Positions 26,679-35,518 of a stretch of DNA of 64,000 nucleotides are shown piece after piece. Positions within the stretch are counted from its first letter, which is position 1. Each line of letters opens with the position of its first letter. The translations under genes were made by a program, and so were the position numbers. The stretch comes from Limnoperna fortunei. Taxonomy: Eukaryota; Mollusca; Bivalvia; Mytilida; Modiolidae. The notes under the pieces are model-generated. The model was given only the letters and a program-made list of their open reading frames with translations. It ran no database searches and was not told the DNA's origin. The DNA lies in assembly GCA_944474755.1 (NCBI GenBank), contig OX104112.1, positions 89,603,756-89,667,755 on the forward strand, in the 5' to 3' direction.

Positions 26679-26924
26679 TTGTTTGCTTGTTTGATGGTGT
26701 TTAGCGCCACTTTCAGCAATTTTTCAGCTATATCATGGCGTCCAGTTTTTATTGGGGAGGAAGCCGAAGTACCCGTAGAAAACCCCCGACCTGCGGTAGG
26801 AAAACTGGCAATCCTTATCAATTAAGATTGGAGTCGAGTACACCCTGTCTGCAGTGAGAATCGAACCCACAATCTCAGTGTTGACAGACCACGTGATCAA
26901 AAGTAGACTAACTACCTTGACCAC
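26679..26924 (-). mobile_element. Near-full-length SINE, reverse strand, head truncated
   Basis: It is highly similar to the SINE at 20230-20497 throughout the core and tail (GGCGCTAAACACCATCAAAC on the reverse strand). It keeps the B box GGTTCGATTC but begins inside the A box, at AGTGGTCAAGG. No clean target duplication is seen; TGAAAAAC on the left and TGAAAAC on the right may be a decayed one. Confidence 0.9.
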
Positions 26925-27169
26925 TGAAAACATTGGGTAGAAAAGTGTAGAAGGGGTTGTTCAAATGTACTAACAATAGGTAAAATGTGCATATTTTCTT
27001 CAAATTATGAAATTGCACATCTGGAAAATTTGTTAAAAAATCCTCAATTCCATAATAGCAGGTGCATTGCCTCAAAACAAGTGCAATCTGAGGTTTCTGG
27101 TCTTAGATCATTGGAGTTGATTACACAAAATAAGGCCCCCCCCCCCCATCCCATGTCAAAGAATGACAA

Positions 27170-27535
27170 AATGAATGTTTTTCTATGGGCAACCCTAAAA
27201 CAAAATTCAGATCAAAATTTTAAATATATGTGGTCCAGAATGGCACTATGTGATAAGACAAAGATTCTGCTCAGTTTCATCAAATCCCAGATGGAGTTTC
27301 AGATAAAGGATAGGTGCCCCCTTAGGACAAACTTATGTCGATGAAAAAGTCCATGTTTTCTATGGAAATACCCAAATACCATTCTGGATTAAATGTTAAT
27401 ATCGGATCACAATGGCACTTTAATTGTGACAAAAATTCTGTAAAAGTTTCGTCAACTTCCATTCAGTGGTGCAGGTCGAGTTGCATATAAGAGATGGGTA
27501 CCCAAAAGTGTAACAGACAGAAAGATGGCATCACT
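27170..27535 (+). repeat. Dispersed repeat, copy 1
   Basis: Landmarks are TGGCACTATGTGA, ATCACAATGGCACTTTAATT, GACAAAAATTCTGTAAAAGT, GAGATGGGTACCC and GTGTAACAGACAGA. The same ordered words occur at 59395-59665, so both are copies of one non-coding family. The forward frame at 26985-27344 overlaps this copy and is not trusted as a gene. Confidence 0.6.
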
Positions 27536-27611
27536 ATATACCCCCACTCAACTAGCTTTTAATATTATACATAATATTATATAAAGGTTAACACAGCTAG
27601 TAATTGCTCTC

Positions 27612-28768
27612 ATGCACCACATTATGTGATGAAAAGAAAATCGTAATTTCCAGTTATGCAAAAGAGGGATGAAAAAGTACAGTTTTGGCACGAGGTGGTA
27701 AGGAATTTTGCTCTATTCATGCATTTGAATATCTTTTATTGACAAACCGGCGATGTGATTCTGTGGCTAATAAATTTTAGTGTAATTTCATTAACTTTAG
27801 TAAGAAATATTACATCATTATTTTCTTCAAAACAATTTGTGCCACGGACTTTAGGAAATTAGGAAAGATTCAACAAATCCTCGTTCTTCTCAGTATTATA
27901 AAGGAAACAGACGACGTCAGTAGATGTGAGTTTATTAATTGCATATTAGGACACAAATTAAGAACACAAAATTATTTAACTGCCCTCTCTGATGCAACAA
28001 AGTAAATGTTGTGTATGAGAGTGCATGAAAAAAGCGGTTGGAGCATGAGAGAGCATATATCTTTTTAACTTTGTTTAAGTAATGGAGCATTTTGTCGCAG
28101 TTTGCATAGAAAAATAAACATTATATTGGTATTTGGACAAAGAAACATGCCAACCAAGCCCAAAAAGATTCTCTAATTGATTTTTTCCATAATGAACTGT
28201 AATGTATATATTCCATTCCTTTCAAGTTAACTACAGTAAAAAAATCAATTTTTGAATTTGTTTTAGGCTTGGTTGTCATGTTTCTTCGGCTACATATCAA
28301 TATACTTGATAATATTTCTATGCAAAGTACAACAAAACACTCCCTGGCTTCAACCAAGTTAATTTGATATCAGTAATCTCATGCACCACACATTACTTTG
28401 TTGCATTGACTAAGGCAGGTATAATAATTTTGGCCTGCTTAATTTGTGTTAAGAGACCTTTAAAATACAGAGAAGAACAAGAATTTTGTAAATCTTGTCT
28501 TATTTAATTCTTAAGTCTGTGGCACGAATTGTTTTGAAGAAAATCATGACAAAATGTTTCACAAATAAAGTTAATGAAAATACACTAAAATCTTTTGGCC
28601 ACAGAATCAAATCGCCGGTTTGTCAATTAAAGATATTAATAGCATGAATAGAGCAAAATTCCTTACCTCGTAGTGTCAAAACTGCACTTTTTATTAATAC
28701 CTCTCTTGCATAACCGGAAATCGCTCTAAATTTACTTTGCATCACATTTTGTTCTGCATTAGTGTGAT
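27612..28768. mobile_element. Long near-continuous palindrome (foldback), ~1.15 kb
   Basis: The two halves are reverse complements about a centre near 28200, with almost no spacer. Landmarks include GACAAACCGGCGAT at 27742 against ATCGCCGGTTTGTC at 28611; AAGGAATTTTGCTCTATTCATGC at 27701 against its complement at 28638, compared in blocks below 20 bases; and CAACCAAGCC at 28152 against GGCTTGGTTG at 28266. Divergence between arms is moderate. There is no transposase. The minus-strand frame at 28121-28357 is arm sequence. Confidence 0.85.
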
Positions 28769-29910
28769 TCACCAGCCGTGCTTAATATTTAGGCATGGAA
28801 AAAATACATTAAAATTTCTTACCATTAAGAAAACAAAACATAATATGATTTTTTATTCTATTGTAAATATATTAAGTAAAAAATATTTACAATATATATA
28901 CACAGTAAACAATGTGTAAAAGCAATAACAACAATAGTTAACCGAATAGATACTATATTATATTTTGTTAATTTTGTTGTTAGTGGTGAAAACTTTGTTT
29001 GATTCTGTGATGAAAAACGAGAAATGAAATTCGTCATAGTTTAGGGTTAGTATTATGTTGTGTTGGGTTAATTCTGCCCAAGAATTCTACTACTGAAATT
29101 GCTAATAAAGAAAGTTATTTTTGGTTAATGTGTTTCCCAACAAAATAAAGAGAAAGCAACAACTATGTTGTCAGGTAAACATTTTATATTTTGGAGGTAG
29201 CAAATTTTAGCTCCCGGCCACAGTTGCGGTTTTGCTGGCAAGCTGAAAGGACAGAATATTTATTGAATATTGAACAGTATAAATATTTTACCCAAATCTA
29301 CAATCTAAATTTATTCAATCAAGAGATATTGAGTACTTATATTGAACACGAAATTGGTGTGCGTTCGGACAATATTTAGTGGATTTTATTTGAAGTTTAT
29401 CGTAAACTCTTTCATCACAATTAAACTACAAAGACACGTGCTTTCTTTCAGAGGACGAATTAGGAGATACTATTAACACCCTACACTAGAACAATTTGCA
29501 CCGCAACTATTGTATACAAGGAATTACGACAAATTGCATACTGTAGATCGGTTGAAAATTTTTATAAAAGCCAAAAGATTGCCGAAAGTGCCGCTACTCA
29601 TAGAAACGTGCTACTTGGACAACCAAAAGTGTGGCAGGTTATAGACACGTGCTGCTTTCTGGAGCATATACCAATTGTGCGCCTCGATACTCTTAAGTGA
29701 TCAATTTCTATTCTTCACGGAAAATAACTCGAAATCATTTTGTTCTCCTTGAACAATTTATACTAAGGCCAGAGCTGTTTGAAGTGTTTTTACATTTATA
29801 AGACCGTTACACTTGTTTTATCAACCAAGTTATAGACATTTTGTTGGTAAAGCGCCTAGCAGTTAAAAAACAGACTATTGCCAAGATTTTCTTCAAACCG
29901 AAGATAAGAG
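28769..29910. other. Spacer and possible 5' end of the retrotransposon
   Basis: No gene is visible. Three CACGTGCT/AACGTGCT words, at about 29434, 29605 and 29652, lie in the last 500 bases before the gag start. They may belong to the 5' non-coding region of the retrotransposon, whose left end is not defined. Confidence 0.4.
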
Positions 29911-31038
29911 ATGCCCAAAAGGAGAAGTGAACCAAAACAGAAAAGAAAGTCAAGCCGTCAGTCTACAAGTCCTTATGCAAGGACAGCAAAGTCCGGGGCA
30001 CCCAGGAAAAGGAATAAAGATCAGACAGCGGAGCCATGTGTCCCAGATGCACCGGAAATAGACGATGTCAATGTCAACATCGGTCCCATCCCTGTTGTTC
30101 AAGGAAACACACGTCCTCATATTGGTGAGTTTATTGATAATGAACTCCTAGTACAAAATGAACAAACGCGCATTCATTCATGTGATTTATTAGACAGGGG
30201 GGATGGTTTAGCTCCATGCCACAAAGAACAGCGGGCAAATATAAATGATTGGGTTTTGACAGCTAGTTGTCCGGACATTATAATGACTGCGGATTTAGAT
30301 ATAGGGTCGCACATTCCCCTACAGCTGAAACAGAAAATATGGAACAATGAATATATTAACTTTGCCTTGTTGTTAAAGGGAAGTTCCGAATTGATTCAGC
30401 ACTTTGAAGGGGGTGGGCTTTATTTAGATCCAAATACGGGGTCGATACAATCCAAACCGAATCAGGTGAGGGAGTTGGTCCCAAATATTTCAAAATGGAC
30501 CGATGCGTTCTTAATTTTTATTAACATCTTTATATGCAAACATCAGTCAAAAATTTTTGAATTGTTGAAATACATGTCAATAATTAGAAAAGCTGCAGCT
30601 CGATGTGCTAGTCATGACTTTTCTTGGAGGGTGTATGACGAGCAGTTCCGCATTAGAATGGCCCAAGTACCTTCAACTTCATGGGCACACATAAATTCTG
30701 ACTTATGGGCATTGACCATGTTAAAACCAACATTGCCAATGATTGTTCCCCCAGTGAATGATGGTTTTCATCGGACTATACTGGGTCAAGGTAATCCAAG
30801 ACAACATATGATGCCCATTAGTAGAGCCCCATGTTATGATCATAATCGCGGTCAGTGTTATAGGACACGTTGTAAGTTTTTACACCATTGTGCAAATTGC
30901 TTTGGGAAAGATCACATAAGCTCTAATTGCCCTACAAAAATGTCTAACCATGCCTTTCTTGGCAGAAATAAGCAACAAAAGAAAGGACAGTTTAGTCAGC
31001 GACAGATACAGCCTGGGCAATTCACCAATAAAAACTGA
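29911..31038 (+). CDS. Gag-like nucleic-acid-binding protein of a Ngaro/DIRS-like retrotransposon
   Basis: A 375-residue frame begins with a very basic serine/lysine-rich N-terminus (MPKRRSEPKQKRK). From about residue 305 it carries a C-x7-C-x4-C-x3-H cluster, followed by a C-x2-C-x4-H-x4-C zinc knuckle (CANCFGKDHISSNC). Zinc knuckles at the C-terminus of a basic protein just upstream of a reverse transcriptase indicate a gag role in packaging element RNA. It overlaps the pol frame by 89 bases (30950-31038) in another reading frame, so pol expression needs frameshifting, reinitiation or a separate mRNA. The frame is intact, suggesting a young copy. Confidence 0.88.
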   Translation: MPKRRSEPKQKRKSSRQSTSPYARTAKSGAPRKRNKDQTAEPCVPDAPEIDDVNVNIGPIPVVQGNTRPHIGEFIDNELLVQNEQTRIHSCDLLDRGDGLAPCHKEQRANINDWVLTASCPDIIMTADLDIGSHIPLQLKQKIWNNEYINFALLLKGSSELIQHFEGGGLYLDPNTGSIQSKPNQVRELVPNISKWTDAFLIFINIFICKHQSKIFELLKYMSIIRKAAARCASHDFSWRVYDEQFRIRMAQVPSTSWAHINSDLWALTMLKPTLPMIVPPVNDGFHRTILGQGNPRQHMMPISRAPCYDHNRGQCYRTRCKFLHHCANCFGKDHISSNCPTKMSNHAFLGRNKQQKKGQFSQRQIQPGQFTNKN

Positions 31039-32629
31039 GGTCCTGGAAAAACTTTTAGAGGGTTATCCTTACACAGAGGCTTCTGCATTATTAGATGGGT
31101 TTAAATTTGGTTTTCATCTTCATTATAAGGGACCTAGAGCCCCTAGAGAAAGTAAAAATTTAAAATCTGTTGATGATCATAGGTCCATGGTAAGAGAAAA
31201 AATATCTAAAGAATTAGCATTAGGAAGAATTGCTGGCCCATTTACCTCCCCCCCTATGTCAACATTTAGAGTTTCTCCGATTGGTGTCGTTCTTAAAAAA
31301 GCTATACATGAATATCGTTTGATACATCATTTATCATATCCGGATAACTTATCAGTTAATGATTTTATTGATCAAAATTTATGTTCTGTTCAATATACAA
31401 AATTTGATGAGGCAGTTTCCATGGATCAGAAACTTGGTAAAAACACAATGTGTGCAAAAAGCGATATTCAGAGTGCATTCCGTTTGCTAAGAGTATGGCC
31501 AGGAGACTTTGATCAACTAGGTTTTAAATTTGAAGGCCTTTATTACTTTGACAAGTGCTTACCAATGGGCTGTGCCATCTCTTGTGCCTTATTTGAAAAA
31601 TTTTCATCATTTTTACAGTGGATTGTAGCTAAGAGAGCTAGGAATAACAATATTCTTCATTATCTTGACGATTTTTTATTTATGGGAAAATCAGATACTA
31701 ATCAGTGTTCCTACAATTTAAATGTTTTTCTTCAAACATGCTTTGAGTTGGGAGTTCCCATTGCTAACGAAAAAACAGAAGGCCCCAAAACAAAAATTTC
31801 ATTTCTTGGTCTAGAAATTGACACAGTTAGTATGCTAGTTAGAATACCACAAAGCAAAGTATTAGAAATAGTTGATAAAATCAAGAGCCTATTAAGTAAG
31901 AAAAAAGCTACATTAAAAGAAATTCAATCTCTCAATGGGTCTTTAAATTTTGCATGTAGAGCCATACGACCCGGACGTCCATTTCTTAGACGCCTTATAA
32001 ATCTAACAGCTGGCCTTTCAAAACCTAATCATCATGTCAGATTAAATGCTGAAATTTCACAGGACCTCACCATGTGGCTAGATTTCTTTTCTCATTTTAA
32101 TGGAATATCTGTTTTTAATGACAGATTTTGGGTTAGTAATTCTCATTTAGAGCTCTTTACTGACAGCTCGGGTAAAATAGGCCATGGTTTTGGGATTTAT
32201 TTTGCAGGGAAATGGGCATTCGAAAAGTGGCCAGCTTTATGGATAAATACAGGCTTATTATCAGATATAACTCTTTTAGAGTTTTTTCCTATTTTGGTAT
32301 CAGTATTGACATGGGGCAATCTCTTAAGTAACAAGAAAGTCCTGTTCAGGTCAGATAATGAAGCAGTTGTTCATATAATTAATAAACAGACTTCCAAATC
32401 AAACTCGGTAATGGTCCTGTTACGGAAATTTACTCTGGTTTGTTTACAATTCAATATAATGGTAAAAGCAGAACATGTGAGTGGTGTAAAGAATAGTATA
32501 ACTGATAGCCTTTCTCGCCAACAGCTGGTACGTTTTCGCAGACTAACAGGGAATCAGGCAGATCCCAAGCCAACGCCTCTATCACCAGATATATGGACAC
32601 TCTTAGAATTAACACCAAGTGCCTTCTAA
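30950..32629 (+). CDS. Reverse transcriptase-RNase H of a Ngaro/DIRS-like retrotransposon
   Basis: The open frame is 559 residues. The RT begins around YPYTEASALLDGF. Catalytic residues are visible in CAKSDIQSAFRLL and in HYLDDFLFMG (about residue 237). RNase H follows, with LFTDSSGKIGHGF (about 402), FRSDNEAVVHII (about 466) and HVSGVKNSITDSLSR (about 510). This RT-RH order with no integrase or protease, followed by a tyrosine recombinase, is the DIRS-order arrangement. The true start is uncertain because the first 30 codons overlap gag. The last 37 bases overlap the recombinase frame. Confidence 0.95.
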   Translation: MPFLAEISNKRKDSLVSDRYSLGNSPIKTEVLEKLLEGYPYTEASALLDGFKFGFHLHYKGPRAPRESKNLKSVDDHRSMVREKISKELALGRIAGPFTSPPMSTFRVSPIGVVLKKAIHEYRLIHHLSYPDNLSVNDFIDQNLCSVQYTKFDEAVSMDQKLGKNTMCAKSDIQSAFRLLRVWPGDFDQLGFKFEGLYYFDKCLPMGCAISCALFEKFSSFLQWIVAKRARNNNILHYLDDFLFMGKSDTNQCSYNLNVFLQTCFELGVPIANEKTEGPKTKISFLGLEIDTVSMLVRIPQSKVLEIVDKIKSLLSKKKATLKEIQSLNGSLNFACRAIRPGRPFLRRLINLTAGLSKPNHHVRLNAEISQDLTMWLDFFSHFNGISVFNDRFWVSNSHLELFTDSSGKIGHGFGIYFAGKWAFEKWPALWINTGLLSDITLLEFFPILVSVLTWGNLLSNKKVLFRSDNEAVVHIINKQTSKSNSVMVLLRKFTLVCLQFNIMVKAEHVSGVKNSITDSLSRQQLVRFRRLTGNQADPKPTPLSPDIWTLLELTPSAF

Positions 32630-33513
32630 ATGCAAGCTTGTCAACAAACACACACAAAGTGTACAGGATAGCATTGAACTCTTTTAATAAGTTTCGTTCC
32701 TTTGTAAAACTTCCTAATGTTTGGCCACCCCCATTAGAACATATTGTCTTCTTTATATCCCACCACTACGAACAGGGTTCAGCAGCAAGCACAATTGCAA
32801 CCTATTTGTCTGCTTTGTCATTCAGTGAGAAAATAAACTCGTATAACATCCAACCAGGCAACAAATTTGTAATCACAAAATTAATTTCAGGATATAAAAA
32901 TTTGAGAAATAAACAAGATTCAAGACTGCCTATTACTTTTCCCATTCTATCAAAACTACCTCATGCATTATCAAATGTATGTAAGCAAGTTTATGAAAAA
33001 ATTTTGTTTAAGACAGCTTTCATTTTAGCCTTTTTTGGGTTTTTGAGAATAAGCGAATTTGTATTTAACCAGGATAGCCCAGATAAGACATTGAGATTTC
33101 AAGATATATCTTTTGTTGGACAGTGTCTCCATGTCAACATTAGATATTCAAAAACTGATCAAAAGGGCTATAATTCTACTTTAATAATAACACAACTCAC
33201 TAACTCTGAAATGTGCCCAGTTAAAGTTTTGAGTAAGTATATGAAAGTTAGACCAACTTCAACTGATTATTTATTTTGTCACAGCAATGGTACCCCTTTA
33301 ACTCGATATCAGTTCTGTGCAGTGCTAAGACATTGTATAAAGTTTTTAGGGCTTAATGCAAACAGCTACAAGTCTCATTCATTTCGGATTGGAGCAGCTA
33401 CACAAGCATCATTAAATGCAGTCGATGACGAATCAATAAAAGCTATGGGTAGGTGGAAGTCCCAATCATATAAAAAGTACATTAGAATCTCATCAAATTC
33501 ATTATTTAAGTAA
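32593..33513 (+). CDS. Tyrosine recombinase of a Ngaro/DIRS-like retrotransposon
   Basis: The protein has 306 residues. The N-terminal SAM-like core-binding half (NAS LSTNTHKVYR) is followed by the catalytic half: the arginine in FGFLRISEF (about 150), a lysine in YSKTDQKG, H-x-x-R in KSHSFRIGAAT (about 261), GRWKS, and the nucleophilic tyrosine in SYKKYIR (about 295). All catalytic positions are present. Enzymes of this type integrate a circular DNA copy without target duplication. It starts inside the end of the pol frame and is intact. Confidence 0.95.
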   Translation: MDTLRINTKCLLNASLSTNTHKVYRIALNSFNKFRSFVKLPNVWPPPLEHIVFFISHHYEQGSAASTIATYLSALSFSEKINSYNIQPGNKFVITKLISGYKNLRNKQDSRLPITFPILSKLPHALSNVCKQVYEKILFKTAFILAFFGFLRISEFVFNQDSPDKTLRFQDISFVGQCLHVNIRYSKTDQKGYNSTLIITQLTNSEMCPVKVLSKYMKVRPTSTDYLFCHSNGTPLTRYQFCAVLRHCIKFLGLNANSYKSHSFRIGAATQASLNAVDDESIKAMGRWKSQSYKKYIRISSNSLFK

Positions 33514-33539
33514 TCTTGCGTTTTTACTTTCATACTTAT

Positions 33540-34119
33540 TTTGTAGATACTTGGATCATTGGTTCATCCATTATTCATTGGGCCAAACAAAGGGCTTTAA
33601 AGGTATTAGACAGGCATATTGGCTTGCAAAGTAATAATGTACATATTACTTGGATGGGGCGAAGGGGTATGAAATGGGGGGATTTAAAAACAATTTTTTA
33701 TTCTGAACTGGAAACAAAAGCTGCACCTTCTGTTGTTATAATACATTTAGGTTCAAATGATTTATGCCAACAAAAGACCTCAATATTATATAATGCAATA
33801 AGGAAGGATATAACAGAGTTGGCCCAATGTTTACCAAACTGTGTTTTTATTTGGTCAGACTTATTGCCAAGATTATTTTGGAAAGGGGCAAAGAATATTA
33901 AAAAAAATCGAACTTAAGAGAAAAAGGGTAAATAGGGAAGGTAGAAATGTATGTTTAAAAATGGGGGGAAGGTTTATAAAACATACAGTAGATCACACTA
34001 CACCAAATCTTTATTGGGAAGATGGAGTACACATGAACGATTTAGGAAATGATATATTTTTACATGAATTGCAAGGGGCATTGGAATGTTTTATATCTTC
34101 AGATGTCTGGTTCTTTTAA
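33540..34119 (+). CDS. SGNH-hydrolase-like ORF of the retrotransposon (frameshifted at A8)
   Basis: Two overlapping frames (33516-33917 and 33841-34119) together carry the SGNH/GDSL hydrolase blocks. These are block I GSSIIHW (G-x-S), block III HLGSNDL (G-x-N-D), and block V DGVHMNDLG (D-x-x-H). The frame switches at an eight-A run near 33898-33907, a mutation or slippage site. There is no ATG at the 5' end. Instead TTTACTTTCATACTTATTTTGTAG, a pyrimidine-rich tract ending in TAG at 33546, looks like a splice acceptor. Hydrolase ORFs of this family are known in some Ngaro-type elements. Its substrate is unknown; a role in esterolysis is inferred from the family only. Confidence 0.8.
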
Positions 34120-34121
34120 GA

Positions 34122-34711
34122 GGAATGGTCGCAGAATTGATTTCAGATGTTGGGCTGTTTTGTAAATTTGTTAATACAAATTTTAGTGGCTGGATTCTGG
34201 CACGCCCAACCTATTAACAGGTTATTACACCTTGCCTGGTAGCTTCCCTGGAAGGTGAATTTGCTTATTTTGGTCTCTAGGGTAGACCCAACATTTCATT
34301 AGCTTTGGCTCCTAAGGTGGGCCTGCTGTTATGCTATTTGGCCTCCAAGGTAGGCCTGCAAAATTGCTTTTCGTGGCCTCTAGGGTAGGCCTGCAAAATG
34401 CTTTAGCTTGGCCTCTAGGGTAGGCCTGTAAAATGCTTTATCTTGGCCTCTAGGGTAGGCCTGCAAAATGCTTTATCTTGGTCTCTAAGGTAGACCTGCA
34501 AAAATGCTTTGTCTTAGCCTCTAGGGTAGGCTTGCTAAATATAAATTTGCACTAAGGACCTCTAAGGTTAGGTCAGCTTAAGACACTTTGTCTTGGTTTT
34601 ATCCCTTGAAGAGTGTCGTTTGTTAAGGCATTGCTATTGGTTTCCCAAGAATGCCACTTTATAGTTAAAATGCTAGAGTCCAGTCCAGTTACTTGCTGCG
34701 GCCATTCCTCC
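34122..34711. repeat. 3' region of the retrotransposon bounded by a 14-bp inverted pair
   Basis: AGGAATGGTCGCAG at 34122 and CTGCGGCCATTCCT at about 34696 are reverse complements with one mismatch. They enclose the 35-bp minisatellite. This may be part of the element's 3' non-coding region or a separate small element. The split direct repeats expected of Ngaro elements could not be identified by eye. Confidence 0.45.
34272..34545. repeat. 35-bp minisatellite, about eight copies
   Basis: The unit is built on GGCCTCTAGGGTAGGCCTGC followed by AAAATGCTTTATCTT, with substitutions increasing toward both ends. The words GGCC and AGGCCT recur as small palindromes in each unit. It lies 150 bases after the hydrolase ORF stop. 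Confidence 0.85.
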
Positions 34712-35518
34712 ACAAATTCATTAATTTCTAATGTAAATATTACTTATTAAAGTTTTATTTCATATGACATGTTGCTTTTAATTTAAGCATGAAATTCACG
34801 TAATTGGTTTACTTTATCAACTTGTTGGTTTACAGAGGCAGTGCTTTGTACACATGATCTAACTGTTCCATATTGAAATCTGATTAGCTGATCAGCTGGG
34901 TCCCTGTTCTGCTTTGTTTTATATTACCAATCAAATTCTTAAATTAAATAATGTTAGACAATAAAACAGTGTTTACCTCCCTTGGAATGTTGTACACACT
35001 GCTTTGAGAAATATAAACTATTAACCCCAGCTCACTAAATACATCAAGTCATGTGAAACATGTAACACAATAATATAAACTCAATAAACAGAATAAAAAC
35101 ATTAAAGTTATGTTATTTCTAAAAAACTCTGTACAAAATAATTCATTAGAAAGATACAGTATACTCAGATGAAAGTGAATATTTTATTTTAATCTTAACA
35201 GAGTGTGTAAGAAACACAAGAAAAATGTGTCCATAGAACATGTGCTTTTAATTTTGACATACATCTAACACAAAATCTGATTATAACTTCAGTATATTTA
35301 TCACAGGTGTAGAGCAAAACTTTAACAAACTCTTTTGGCATGTACATACTCTTCATCATTGATAAATTCTAAACAATTGTTAGAAACTTAACTCAATATG
35401 ATTTTTGATGATTCTATAACAAATTATATTTTATGACATGATTAAAACAGAAAAGAGATAAATATTGCAAAATCTCCACAATAACAGAACAACAAAAGAC
35501 ATGAAATAATATATTAAA
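34712..35518. other. Non-coding spacer
   Basis: AT-rich sequence without supported coding frames. The right end of the retrotransposon must lie at or before this stretch but cannot be fixed. Confidence 0.4.

Noticed and set aside
26985..27344. 119-residue forward ORF
   Set aside because: It overlaps a dispersed non-coding repeat and a C-homopolymer, and has no domain.
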